Of a DNA stretch of 64,000 nt, positions 33,263-45,363 are shown piece by piece (position 1 is the stretch's first letter; each line of letters starts with the position of its first letter). The notes beneath the pieces were generated by a model. The model did no database searches, was not told the origin of the DNA, and saw nothing but the letters and a program-made list of their open reading frames with translations. This DNA comes from Tamarix chinensis (Eukaryota > Streptophyta > Magnoliopsida > Caryophyllales > Tamaricaceae). The translations under genes were made by a program, and so were the position numbers. The stretch lies in the NCBI GenBank assembly GCA_030549775.1, contig CM060175.1, forward strand, positions 68,477,245 to 68,541,244. Reading direction: 5' to 3'.

Positions 33263-36200
33263 TCACCTTCCTTGCAAGCCAGAGACGGGCGTTCGTTCAC
33301 CTCTTTCGCAGCCATGATCATCTTCAGGTTCACTCCCATCTACAGCAACGACATGGTTATTGACACTAAACTCGGAACTGGCATTGCTGCTGGTAGCCAG
33401 AGGAGAGTCAGAAACGCTAGCTGTTCTGCTTCGCGTTGGTCCTGACCTCACGCTGTACATAGATGATGCAGGAATGTTTGTCATTAGCGGTCGTAAATTA
33501 CCTGGAATGGTTCGCCTTATATCCTACAAAATTGGTATTAAAATGTCAGCAAAGGGATTAAGCAAAAGCAATTTCTTAAAGTACGCTGGTCAAAGAATAG
33601 CAGGCATACCATATGTCTGATGGCCATATCCAAGGACTTCTTGGACAACGACCTTCCAAACCCTGAGCTATCAGGAGATGAAGCCGACTTCCCAGACAAA
33701 CTAGGAGAATGTTTTTCATCGTGCCTTGGTGGTGCTAATCTCCGCATATTAATTACTCTTTCAACCATTTTGGTCCCCACTACTACAGGGCTCACTTCTT
33801 CATTGACTCTGGAATGTCCTCGGTTCACCGCAGGCACAGAACTTCCACTGATATGCCTACCGCCATTAGGAGCCCGGCCTCTTGATGGAGAACAGGATTG
33901 CCGTCTTTGTCTTCCATTTGCAACAGGCTCGACAGAAGAAGACCGAGCTGTAGGCGCCCCAGGCCTTCCCCTGGTAGCCGAAAGTGGTCTATCAGGCAGT
34001 GTCGTTCTCAAATTAGGTGGAGCATCCAGTGAAAACCCAGGCATCTCAGAAGGCTTCCACGGCCTAGATTTAATTGTTGGAGAAGTGCCATGTGATGGCA
34101 TATGATTCTTCAACTGGGTTGATCCTGATGGACCTGGTTTATTGATAGAAGAAGATGACTTAGATAAAAGTGCAGAAGCACCAGTGGGAACATTTGATGG
34201 CGTTGACGGTCGACGAGTTGGAGTTGAGGCCCTTGAAGTGGGACGAGATGTAGGAATTGAAGGTCTAGATGTAGGGGTGGAGGTTCTTGCTGTGGACCTT
34301 GTTGGAGTTGCAGACCTTGGAGCAGCTGTGGTCCTGGTGGAGGTTGAGGGGACAGTGGATCTTGTTGGTGTCGAGGACCTTGGGGCAGCTGCAGACCTGG
34401 TGGGACCTGTGGAGATACTAGACCTAGTTGGTGTAGAGGACCTTGGAGCTGCTGTGGACCTGGTAGCACCTGTGGCAACACTAGACCTAGTTGGTGTCGA
34501 GGACCTTGGAGCCACTGTGGACCTGACTGCACTTGTGGAGACACTAGACCTAGTTGGTGTTCCGGACCGTGAAGTAGGTGTGGACCTAGTTGATGGTATG
34601 CTAGTCCTAGCAGAAGGCAATGTCGACCTACCAGTTGGTGTTGAAGGTCTGGAAGGTCTGGAAGATGTGGTCGCACTCAATCGTCCAGTCGGTGTTCCGG
34701 GTCTAGAACCTGGGCCCCCAGATGATGAGGGTCTGCGCATTCCAGTACTAGAAGAGCTCAATGAAGGGGAGGAGGATGGTAAATTGCTTCTCATAGAAAC
34801 CTCAGATTGGGAGTTGGCCAACTAAAACCACAACAGAAAAGGAGTTACGAGTTATGACCCATCAATAATTCAAAATATCAAGCAACAAAAATACAAGATC
34901 GAAAGAAGTAAGCCATATAAGCCCTTAAATTACAACATTTCATGAAAACCTTCAAAAATGATCAAAGCCATTATAGAGAGGCAATTTTGAGATTTTGATA
35001 TACATTATAACATTTCAATACTAAATAGCAGCTGTACTAGTTACAATTAAATCACAAAGAAGTATGACCAAGACGAGCCCGGAATTTCAAGGACTATAAA
35101 AAAAATAAAATGGGGCCTCATGTGTGTGTGTACGTGAATAATTATAAAAATTGTTTAACTTAAATGCAGCATAATTTTACATAAACAAATTTTCAAATCA
35201 ATAAAACTAATTACACTAAACTTCATATGATGTAACTCAATAAATACTATAGAAACATCACACTTTTTTTAACATTTTCTCAATCAAATTATTGATTAAA
35301 TTCCTCTCATTCAAAATTATCAACCAATTTATTTTTTTAATTATACTATACATACATACATATATATATAATTAATGTGTCCGATAAACATTGGGGGCCC
35401 TCAATTTCTAAGAGCATGCATTAAAAGATGGGGTATAGGACAATCAATATGTACAGATCAAATAAAATTATTTGAACCGCCTAAATAGGTCAGATCTCAA
35501 CACTAGATTAATTTTAGGTTTTGGTGGAATCATCAAGTAGGGGCCTTACCCTGGATTGTAGTGCAGTTGGGCGGGCCTTTGGCACATCAGTCTCACTCAA
35601 ATATGTTTTAGTAGATTCCATCTCCAATGAAGGAAACAGGGGAGTACCAGGAGGAGTCAGAAGCCTGGAAACCATGGGAAGAGAGCACTGGTAAGTATCA
35701 ATCAAAACTCACCACATATGACATCTATACATAGATCCCGAAATTCACTCATATGTGAAGAATGGTGACATGGGCTTGTCAATTAAAGCACTTCTATCAG
35801 CATGAATGAAATAAAAAGCATGCAAAGCTTCTCTAATGTCTTGGCATATGTACCTGCTAATGAATTCGATTTTATTGTCATCAGTGAAAAACTATGTGAA
35901 ACCTCTCCAATGTCTTGCCATGTACAAGGCCCTCAATATTTTTATTTGTACCTATTCTGAATCCATAAAGGATATTTACATGATCAAACTACCAACATCT
36001 ATTCTCCAGTGGACCACAAGGAAATCAATCAAAACACAAAGCACAGTTGGTCCATACCTACAGCTAGGGCTGTAAATGAGCTGAGCTAGTTCGGTATTTG
36101 GCTCAGCTCGTTCATTTAGTTAAATGAGCCTAACCCAAGCCTCACTTTTAGGCTTGTTTATTATATGAGTTGAGCCTGAGCTCAAAAAAGTGAGGCTCGG

Positions 36201-39200
36201 TTCACTTTTTAGCTTTGGCTCGTGAGCTCTTCGACTCAGCTCGGCTCATTTACTTTACAGCCCTACCTACAGCTGTACCTCTGTCACCACACTGTATAAT
36301 AACACTATTGATTTAAACAATGGATTAGACCAGGGAATAATATATCAGCCGATACACCGATATATCCCCAATATATATTAGATCTTTGCTTGCCGATATG
36401 CAAAGTTCAATACACAACATAGAAATGAGATCACATACATATCGTTCGATACGATACGTTTCAACCACTATATCCTGACATTTGCTGGCAGTGAGCAATA
36501 TTTGCCAACATCTGTTGTGAATAAGTAATAAAAAATTTCACCACAACATATAAAATATCCTCCACAACACCTGATATAATGACACAGCAATTGCAACGCT
36601 TAGATTACACATAGCTAGTATCCACAAATTAAAGCTTCAAATATGCTAGACTTACTGAATCATTGGAAAATATAAGAATGACATGGGGGGCTAAACTATA
36701 AAAATTTATTAAGCAACAGTCAAAAACAAATTTATCCTCAACTATCATATAAATCAATATTATTTATCAAGTTTCTAGTAGATCAATTTTATTATTAGCA
36801 GTAGGATTTCAATTAAGAATATGCAAAGCAACATTAAGTTTCACTATGATCTCAACAGAATTATGGCACAGTTTATATGTTTACAATCATCTCTAATTGA
36901 TATGATATAATTATAAGCCAATTCATTCTCATCAAAACGTAATGTAAGCAATTTGATGCCACATCTACAACAAAAAGAGAAAAACCAACAGACCACTGAT
37001 AAAAGAATGGAATGCAATACGATCAGTGTTGGGTATCGGTAAGAACAGACACCCACTGGTCAGTTAGGCTCCATTTGGTAAATTGATATGCTGAAAGAAA
37101 TGATGTACGTTAATGTTTTAGGATATATGACTTGTATTATTATTCAAAAAAGACTACCGTAAATTGAAATAAAGAGTCAAAGTAGTTATAATTTTTTCCA
37201 AAAATAATGGACCGCATCAACTGAAACAATAATTATTGGCAAACAAAATGGGTCCAAGTGGTGCCTCAATCAATTAAGACTTAAGGGGGGATGGCTTCCG
37301 AGACGTCATTTAAGCTACTTTGCAGAACTTAAAAGTTAACTGAAAAGTGAAAAACTAGCTAGAGCTGAAAAACTATTAGGAGCTTCTCAAAAGCTAATTC
37401 AACAAGCTTTTCAAAAGGGAAAAAAAAACTTTTAAGCCCAAGAAGAGTTTGTGTGCCAGCCAAAGCTTTTGCTTTTTAGCCAAAAAACTTGAGTGACAAA
37501 TGAAGCTTTCTGTTCCACAGCCCTAAAAAGCTTTTGTGGTAGAAATTTTTGGTCGCATGAGATTTATAGGTAAATAAGCTAAAAGCTTAACTTATGTTCA
37601 CATTCAAACATAGCCTGCCTGGGAGCAATGATAGCTAGATGTTATAAACAAGGTTGCTCTGGAAGACCCTTCAATATTTGAAATGAAAGGTCGGAGTTAA
37701 AGTGCTAATTTTATATCAGCTAATGTACAGAGTGGGAGAGGCGATGAAAAAGAGTAAGATTGAGTAGAAGGGAAAAATCACAATTCAATAAAAGGAAAAA
37801 AAAAATGGGCATTAGTTGCACTATGATTATCTGAGTGCTTACGATTATTGCTCATCCTAGAAGAAATTCTCAAATAGAAGATGACAAACTTGCAGATTGA
37901 TCTAGTTAAGCAAGTACAGATATAAAATAAAGCTTAAATGAGTGCTACTGCTATCCTAGAAACAATTAAATTGCAAAAATTGGTGACATGAAAGGAGAAA
38001 GCCTTAGCTAGTGACATTAACGACTGAAATGATCAATATAATACAGCCATTTTTACCACCAACGGCCCATGCACTGCAAGATTGCCAATATTTCATATCT
38101 TCTTGCGGGTTAGATTCAAATACTTATGAGAAACTTCACACTTTTACAAGGATTTACTCTGATATAAAAAGACCCACATGTCCAAGTTTTTACTATGGAC
38201 ACTGTTTAATGCTGACTTCTTCGATACTATGGATACTGTTTGATGCAGTATATTTTCCAGCTCAAAGGACTCAATGTTGCAGCCCAAGTTTATAATTGAA
38301 GAATTAGAATGAATGTCCACGTATATGTGGACATGCTTTATTTTATACTTCTTGTAGGCTCAGGATACAGGGTTATACACTGAATATTTACTTTCATCTA
38401 AAGTTATTATCTTTCCTTTATATATTTCATATAATGAACATTAATCTCAGTTATGACAGCTAATAATATTAATTTTTTGTCCTCCATGAAATTCCCATAA
38501 AGGTGAAGCCCACATAACAACTTTGAGACAAAATGTACCTCCATTTTAACTCTTTTTTTTAATTATTATCTTACATAAAAATGTTTAACTTTCCTAAACA
38601 ACTATGTCATTAATGATCCAATGAAATCTGTTTTTGGACATATATCCAATGTCTGAAAAGGCCTAAGGCTCACCTAGGCAATAGGGGACCTAGAGCTTAG
38701 GCACAAGGCATACAATTAAATATCGGTCCCGATACACAATATCAACAGATATTTATCGGATTTTGGGTTAGCCGATACGCAAAATTGATGATACACGACG
38801 GATTTAGAATTTCACATATTTATTAGCGATATATAGGTTATCGACCGATATTTGCCAATATTCTACTAATATTTGCCGATATTTACTAGTATTTGCTAAT
38901 ATTTATTGTGAAATAAAAATTAAAAAATCACGCCGCGACAACCACGGCATATAAAATATCGTTCGCGACGCTCCAATACCGCGACACCGCAACTACAATC
39001 ATGACAGCGACCACAATTTTATTGCTTGGCACAAGGCACTAGGCAAAGTAAAGTGCCAATATTACCAGTATATTACTGGTCTATTACTACTTTCAATCTT
39101 CCCAAACCATATAATATGCTTTCAATATTCCCAAACTATATAATATTTTCCTTTAAAAATCAAATTTATTGGCCTTCCCACCTTTTTCCTCTGCCTTACC

Positions 39201-42200
39201 TTTCCAACATGAGATTTAGTCTTTATATTATAAAAATAAAGCCCCAATATAGCTAATCAGAGTCTATTGCTCTACACTAAATACATTTCTTTCCTTTTCC
39301 ATTCAAAATTACATCTATTGGTCTTCCTATGACCTTTTTTTCATCCTCCCTTTCCTTCCCAATAGACTGTAGGATTTTTTGAATAAAATTAAACCTTAAA
39401 AGTAGCTAATTTTTATTAAGTGCGCCTAAGAGCCTCAGCACCTTAGATGTGCTGCTAATATTGCCTTGCCTAGGATGAAAAAAGTACCAAACCCTCACAC
39501 TCTGCGCCTTAGGCGCGCCTTTTCAAACACTGCAATCATCATCTATATAAAGTCAAAGTAAGACAGCATGTAAATTCTTTATGATAGCAGAAAATTCTCC
39601 ATCAACTCCTCATCTATGCTATTGACTACTGTAACCATCCAAAATATACCAGCAAAGGACAAGCATGATAGTATCTACCAAAACAGAAGCCATAAACATT
39701 TGAATGCGCAATCACTAAGGGAAACACATCCGATATGATAAAGGGATCACAAATTATGATTTCTTCAACCACTATGAATAAAAACAACAATGTGAGATGG
39801 TGGATAAGGAATCCACAGGAACTTTCCTATCTAGTCTTCAACATGTAAAGGGATTTATGTTTAACCTCATCCAAAGATGTGTCTTTGTAGCCCAAGTTCC
39901 CCATGAAGCGTTGGTTGGGAGATCTATATCAACATCATCAATCAAACACAAGTCCAGAAAATTAACCATAAATCTAAACTTTTAAGCCCCATATCAGACC
40001 CAATTAACCTTACATCACAATATTGACAATGGTTTCCTTCAATCAAACCTACGTTGTATTTGAAAAGGAAAAGAAAAAAAACTAATTGCTATCAAATTTC
40101 TTCAATCAGCCTTTTTTCTATGTAGTTTTCCCTGATTTCCTGAAACAAAAAAATTTGAGCTAGCTCGATTTGGATTATGTGAACCATATCACAAAGAAAT
40201 CAAACACAATTACAGAGAAATTATAGTGAAATTAAAACAAATATAGTTTGAATTTTTCATGAATATGATTTCAGCATGTGAGATTGAATTAAGAATAATT
40301 AGATTTATGTGTAGATTCCGCTGCCTTTCTTGCTCTTTTGTCATCACCATAGCCACTTTGCTGCTTCTTCAGTTGCTGTCTCCATTTCCTGAAAAACCAC
40401 CACCATTGTTGCTGGAGGTTCCTTGCTTTATGTTTGTTAGCTAAAGCAGTATCAACCCAACTCCCCACAAACTGGTTAGTCGTAAACTGCAGACCACTTC
40501 TTTGGTAAAGATTTTGTGCTTCAATAACATAAATCACCACTTCAAGTCGTCCACAATAGAAATTAAGTAAAAGGATACAAAGAAATCTGATCTTAGTGCT
40601 AACTATATCACATCTGCATCCTTAAAAATCCATAATGCTACAACTCGGCCTTCTCAACAAGCGCATTTTACCCTGATCAGACTGTAAGGACTTGTCTTTC
40701 TAATTTTGGTAGGATAAAAAATCTTAAAAGCACATCTGATTGGTTCAGCATTTAGTATGGTCCACAATATGTTCACTTCTAGAAGGGTCAGACAGGAAAT
40801 ATTTGTTTCGCTAGCTATGCAAGTATTTTGTGGGGCCATGTTAATTATCAATGTAGAAATTTCATAAGCTTGATCTTCTTGCAAATTGAAACTACTTTCT
40901 GACTCATGATTTGAAAAAAAAAAGGAGGGGAAAAAAAAAGAGGTTGTACTACTAAGTTTTTTAAGTAGGTTATGGATGTCCACAGTGTTGATTCTTCTCC
41001 CTGAAAGACACTTTCCAAAATTAAACAACAGACATGTAGGTGGTTTTCATAAGGACATCCAATTTGGACGAAAGGGAAAAAAAGAAAGGAAAAAACATTT
41101 AATTCATTGGATATGCTGCATCTTTTGCAGGAATGCCATAAAAAAGACTACTTTGGACGGATCCGATCTGAAAGGATGTAACAGACAGATGGACCACCTG
41201 AGTCCTTTGTAAGCTCTAGTAAAGTGATAACAGATAAAACTGGTCATCTACACAGATTATATGACGAAGTTTGGTTGCTTGAGCATACTAATGGGCCGTA
41301 TAACAAGGAAAGGCAGAACAAGAGCCTGACAATGACACTTTTGATTAGCTACTTTGCTTATAAACTGATCCTTGTAAAGATCAACTATGCTACATGAATG
41401 TTTTTGACGTAGGGAATTTCTAATGAATGAAGAATAACATGGATGTACATGTCACATGCACAAAAATTATACAGATCAGAGAAAAAGTATAATGCACACT
41501 CTGCAATGTGAGAGAAACAGACAATGGTCAACTAGTGACCAAGAGGAAAAAGAAGTCATAATTTCTGGTTTCATTTCAGTATCAGCCTGGACAATTGTTA
41601 CTCCTCTACAGTTATTGCAAGATTTATCTGAATGATCAATAACACTTATAAAGAAGTTATCATAGAAGAAAAGTACAAGCATAATGCTAAATGTAAGGTC
41701 AACTGATTTCACACAAGATGGGAGGGCACACGAGATTTCTATGGAGACTAAGGGTCGCCAGTTGAAGACACAGATATCTTTGGTGAAACAACGGCAGAAG
41801 CTTAAAAGCAAAGAGATATCAACAATACCAGTCATAATCATTTTTGTCACTGTCGGAATTCAGGAAATCTTCAGCACCAGGCTTGCGGGGAGGCACGGAC
41901 GATGATACATTAAATAGAGGTGAATTACCCGGCTGCAATGCTGCAGTCCACATTTCACAAATTTCAATTGCATTTGAAACGTCAAAAATAAATGAAAGGG
42001 TGATGAATTCGCAAAAAAGCCACATTGCTATTGCGTAAGTAAAAATAAAAAATAAAATCAAAATGGCTTTCACTTATAGATTCAGAAAGGCACCAGAAGG
42101 CATAAAATTTAGCAATACGGCTAAATCTTTGTTTAATCGGAAGAAATTTTAAGCTTTTAGATAAAGTATTTTGGTCCCACGAATCCAAGATGCAGGCAAA

Positions 42201-42580
42201 TTAAGTCAATGAAGAGTCGTTCAAGTACGATATTACGGCAGATTAATTCGAACCAGGAGACTCTTCCTAAATCCAGTGAGTTAAAATGCAATAGTAATAG
42301 AATCTGTGAAACAAATTCGAACAAAGATTCTTACTTTTTAGAACAACACGCAAATATTTACTTGAAAGAGGATGAAAGTACCTAAGGTTTCATCCAACTC
42401 CTCTGAGTTGTCAAGAAGAAGATCATTTTTCTCTTTCTCGCGCTTTCGCATTTCCAGAAACAAAGCGAGGTCGTCTTCCTTTTCCCTTGTAGTTGTCGTC
42501 GACTTCATACTCCTCAGCTGCGGAACCCTCGGCCTAATAGACGGCATTAACGAATCTTGAGCTCTAAAGCTTCGATTCAT
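33263..42580 (-). CDS. Basic Ser/Thr/Pro-rich protein (At2g40070/At3g09000-like, putative microtubule-associated)
   Basis: Five exons on the minus strand give 632 residues: 42580-42382, 41940-41829, 35664-35550, 34821-33610 and 33523-33263. All introns are GT-AG (441, 6164, 728 and 86 bp) and all junctions keep frame. Family signatures in order: MNRSFRAQDS at 1-10; DLALFLEMRKREKEK near 37-51; GAEDFLNSDSDKNDYDW|LLTPPGTPLFPSLEMES spanning exons 2-3 (about 88-121); a long low-complexity basic region 143-420 rich in SSTPTRS and SRPSTPTR; RPWKPSEMPGFSLDAPPNLR; KKSLDMAIRHM|DIRRTIPGNLRPLMTNIPASSMYSVRSG; and the C-terminal SDSPLATSSNASSE. From memory, Arabidopsis relatives include basic proline-rich proteins reported to bind cortical microtubules; function here is inferred. 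No TM or signal peptide. Exons appear undamaged although intron 2 has collected transposons. It converges with the clathrin light chain gene. Confidence 0.92.
34300..34551 (-). repeat. 63 bp coding tandem repeat, four copies
   Basis: Lies within exon 4 of the Ser/Thr/Pro-rich protein gene, residues about 233-316. It comprises four 21-residue units of the form RSSVxTxxxRSTAAPRSSTPT, each encoded by 63 bases, with degenerate SRPSTPTR motifs on both sides. The frame is kept. Confidence 0.85.
36065..36265. mobile_element. hAT-type MITE, 201 bp, target duplication CCTACAGC
   Basis: Inverted ends TAGGGCTGTAAATGAGC and GCTCATTTACTTTACAGCCCTA with perfect 8 bp duplications CCTACAGC at 36057-36064 and 36266-36273. 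The interior has GAGCTGAGC/GCTCGGCTC words. It lies in intron 2. Confidence 0.92.
36320..36600 (+). repeat. Dispersed repeat with GCCGATA/CGATAT words (copy 1)
   Basis: Shares, in the same orientation, GCCGATAcaCCGATATATC, ATATTTGCCAA, TTGTGAATAA...AAAAAATTTCA(C), ACATATAAAATATC and ACACCnnnnnnAATgACA blocks with 38717-39025. The ends are not defined. The class is unknown; it has no coding capacity. Confidence 0.55.
37293..37615. mobile_element. Possible nonautonomous TIR element rich in AAGCTTTT words
   Basis: Starts GGCTTCCGAGACGTCATTTAAGC and ends GCTTAACTTATGTTCACATTC...TAGCC; the ends are loosely inverted. The interior is full of AAAAGCT/AGCTTTT palindromic words. No target duplication was found. 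Confidence 0.35.
38651..39532. mobile_element. TIR element with GAAAAGGCG(CG)CCTAAGGC ends, carrying a nested repeat
   Basis: Left end TGTCTGAAAAGGCCTAAGGC and right end GCCTTAGGCGCGCCTTTTCAAACACTG are inverted versions of one another. The interior of the element is mostly the second copy of the CGATATTTGCC repeat (38717-39025) and AT-rich sequence. A duplication of eight bases may exist but has decayed. No transposase. Confidence 0.55.
38717..39025 (+). repeat. Dispersed repeat with GCCGATA/CGATAT words (copy 2)
   Basis: Second copy of the repeat at 36320-36600, here inside the 38651-39532 element. GATATTTGCCAATATT/TACTAATATTTGCCGATATT makes a short internal tandem series. Confidence 0.55.
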
Positions 42581-43140
42581 CTTAAGAATAGAACTAACAC
42601 CGCTACAAGAAGCACGACCAGCACCCCTAATTTGACTCCCAAGTCGAAGTCCAAAACCTAAACCCTCATTTGCGACAGCAAAAGCAAACTAATGACACTC
42701 CAAGTCTCCAAACACGACCCCAGTTCTCAGGAAAACCAGAAATCAGATTAATAGATCAGAGATCCAGCTCGAACCCTTTCAATGCACAAACAAATAGGAG
42801 CAAATCGCTAAAAAAAAAATCTCAAATCCGTCCAACACATATAGCACAATGTCCTGAAATCATGTCTGCACAACTTCGCAGAACGACTGGAAGTGGGTAC
42901 AGTTCAAACTTCAAGCTGAAGCGATTTGCTAGAAATGAACCGCCATTGCTGAAGGAAGAGGGCGAAATCGGAAGCCTTGGGGGAGATTTGGAAGGGGGGA
43001 GAATACATCTAGGAGTGGCAGATAATGTTATTAAGTGTCAGGTAAGGGATGAAATGGGTAGGGTAGGAATTCAGGATAGTTTGGGTTTTAAGTTAAAAGC
43101 GGGGCCCTGTTTGTTTCCTCCTTCGATTTGTTGAGAGATC
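42581..43140 (-). promoter_or_regulatory. 5' UTR and proximal promoter of the Ser/Thr/Pro-rich protein gene
   Basis: Sequence directly upstream of the ATG at 42580. On the minus strand it is pyrimidine-rich towards the start codon (TTTTGCTGTCGC, GGGTTTAGGTTTTGG), as common in plant 5' UTRs. The plus-strand 154-codon open frame at 42670-43134 overlaps it and is discounted. No TATA box can be placed with confidence. Confidence 0.4.
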
Positions 43141-44334
43141 ATGACGTTCCTCGGACACAATCGTCTGGGACATTTTTGTCCCTCTCAAACTTATAGGAGG
43201 CAGTTCACGGGAGGGGAGGATGCGAGGAAGACGATAGTGTTATTACGTTTTTTGGCTGTCTTGGGAAGATAACTGCGAGCATACCCCGAAATATTTTAGT
43301 TTCGGAGTAGGGGCTGATCAGTCATGTGCGGCTGTTTGTTGGGATTTTAGAAGCTAAGAGTTTTGAAATTTGAATGCGTTGGGGGGTCGTTGATTTGGTG
43401 CTTCCCTTTGCGGTGTTTTCTATAAATAACACCAAAATAATTGAGTTGTGGAATGCAGATTGGGGCCTTTAGGTTGTGGGCGTGGATGCCTCAATTTGGT
43501 GCACCATTTCGATATTATGTGATTTCTTTACTGGTGTTTGTTTATAAAAATAAATTTCATTTGCATATTCTGATATCTGATTTGATATTTTACATATTTG
43601 AATATTTTATATAGATGCCTTCATGTTTATTTTATCTTTTACCTGAATACATAAATGGATATCATAAATAAAAACTATAAAGATGATTAATTCTGATCAT
43701 TTATGTATTCAGGTAAGAATTAATTTTTTTTATAAAAAAAAGGATGAATATTAAATATTGATTCAAATTTTAGGATACCATATGAAATATATCCTTAAAT
43801 TAAACTTTGTGATCCAATTATATAATATACATCATACATTTTTATGTGTGAGCAATCTTACATGTTTATATAGCTTCTTCCTTTTTTTTTGTGCTGATCT
43901 CATTAGGCTTCATATTACTAACGACGTTGAGGGATATTTAGGTGACAATTACGTCTGTTGGGTTGAGGTTGGATCAAGTATTAAGTTAAGATATTTTTTA
44001 TGCTAACGTTTTAAGTTATTTTCATTACAAATTAAGTTTAGATCAAGTTCAAATTATTTTGTATTTAAATTATTTTTAAACATTTTAGTGCACATATTTG
44101 GGTTCATATTATTTTAGTTTTGAGCCATGATGGGTCAATTTATCAAGTCGAGTTGAGTTCAGATTAGGTCTTATCAATTTTAGTAAGCACGTCCATATAT
44201 CAAATATTCAGTATGTTGAATATTCAACTATTTAATATCTAACAAAAAAAATTGATAACCGACAAAGAGTTTTAGAAATCCGAAACTTCAAACCAGTTCA
44301 CAAATAATCCATTGAATAAGCAAAAACTTCAATC
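43141..44334. other. Intergenic spacer, mostly unclassified
   Basis: AT-rich. A stretch at about 43930-44200 (GACAATTACGTCTGTTGGGTTGAGGTTGG ... TTGAGTTCAGATTAGG words) resembles the interior of plant hAT MITEs, but I could not find both ends. No gene is seen. Confidence 0.4.
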
Positions 44335-44640
44335 ATATCAAAAATTAAAAAAATATTAGTTATTTGGTTGATGAATCATATATTGATATGTTTTTTTTTT
44401 GGTAAGTAATTAGAATTTCATTAATTACCAAATGAGAGAAACTACATCAAGAAGATAAAGAAAATAGTTACAAAGAGATTATTTGGTTGATATCAAAAAT
44501 TAAAATATTAGTTATTTGGTTGATGAATCATATATTGATATGTTTTTTTTGGTAAGTAATTAGAATTTCATTAATTACCAAATGAGAGAAACTACATCAA
44601 GAATACAAAGAAAATAGTTACAAAGAGATTAGACAAATCT
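44335..44640 (-). repeat. 150 bp direct duplication of the LINE 3' end
   Basis: Two copies of a segment reading TCAAAAATTAAAA...ATATTAGTTATTTGG...TGTTTTTTT...GGTAAGTAATTAG...CAAAGAGATT, with GGTAAGTAAT at 44401 and 44551. On the minus strand each copy ends in an A run, i.e. a LINE-type tail. The copies differ by a few bases and small gaps. Confidence 0.85.
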
Positions 44641-44879
44641 ATCAAGAGAATCAAACAAAACAACTCATTTAACCTTATTCTCTATTGAGAATATCTTAAT
44701 GAAGATTTGAAGGATAATCTCTCGATCCACATTTTTTACCAAGGGGACTTTGGCTTGAAAGATAGCTTGGTTTCGAGAGTGCCAAATCTTATAGACAATA
44801 GCAGCGATCATCATTCTCATAATGCCTTGCTCACCTCTTCTATATTTAGTCCTTTCGGTAGTCCAATTAAGGAACCGGC

Positions 44880-45200
44880 CTCAATCAATTAATAGGGGAA
44901 CAATGCCGAGACAGCTATACATAGTGCTTCAAAGATCCTTAGCAAAAGGGTAGAGAATAAAAAGATGATTAAGATCTTCCAGCTCCCTGGCACAGATACC
45001 ACATGTAGTCCCATTTGTGGCTCTCTATTTCCCAAGTCCATCTCTAGTAAGTAGAGCATTCCTACACAACAGCCACAAGATGATCTTATGTCTAGGGAGA
45101 CTAGGGTGATTCCAAACAAAATTGTACCAAGGCTTGACATCACCTTTTAGCCTAATCACGTCATACACTTTGCTAATTTTATATAAGTCGTCGAGTTGAA
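44880..45200 (-). pseudogene. LINE zf-RVT domain remnant
   Basis: The minus-strand translation contains LPRHKIILWLLCRNALLTRD, then CGICARELEDLNHLFI. It is the zinc-binding domain found downstream of RT in plant L1 elements (PRHKFILWLAxxxRLxTKDRL ... CxxC ... E...HLFFxC). Frame breaks lie on both sides. Confidence 0.75.
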
Positions 45201-45363
45201 CACACCCCTGCTGGAAAATATTAAGAAGATCATCTCTGAGAAGGACGATTCTTCTAAAAATCCAAGATTGCTGAGAATTACACTACAGTTCACTCAAATT
45301 AGCCCCTTTCATGTAATATCCATGCACCCATTTGATCCAAAGGATCTCCTTGTAAAAGAGCAT

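Larger units (their letters stand above)
35665..41828 (-). other. Intron 2 of the Ser/Thr/Pro-rich protein gene (6.2 kb)
   Basis: Donor CTG|GTATTG at 41829/41828 and acceptor TTTCCAG|G at 35665/35664. They join Asp-Tyr-Asp-Trp to Leu-Leu-Thr-Pro across a split Trp codon, the conserved family junction. It holds at least four repeat insertions (36065, 36320, 37293, 38651). Between 39540 and 41828 I recognise nothing: open frames at 40289-40540 (-), 40654-41028 (-) and 41476-41850 (-) have no family features, and the last overlaps exon 2 out of frame. Confidence 0.85.

Noticed and set aside
34110..34676. 188-codon minus-strand frame (Gln/Pro/Leu-rich)
   Set aside because: Out-of-frame reading of the same exon 4.
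34142..34825. 227-codon plus-strand open frame (Val/Asp/Leu-rich)
   Set aside because: Antisense shadow of exon 4 of the Ser/Thr/Pro-rich protein gene; its repeats mirror the 63 bp coding repeat.
40289..41850. Open frames within intron 2 as a nested gene
   Set aside because: No domain, no homologous-looking motif and weak composition; one overlaps exon 2 out of frame.
42670..43134. 154-codon plus-strand frame
   Set aside because: Overlaps the 5' UTR/promoter of the minus-strand gene and shows no recognisable domain.
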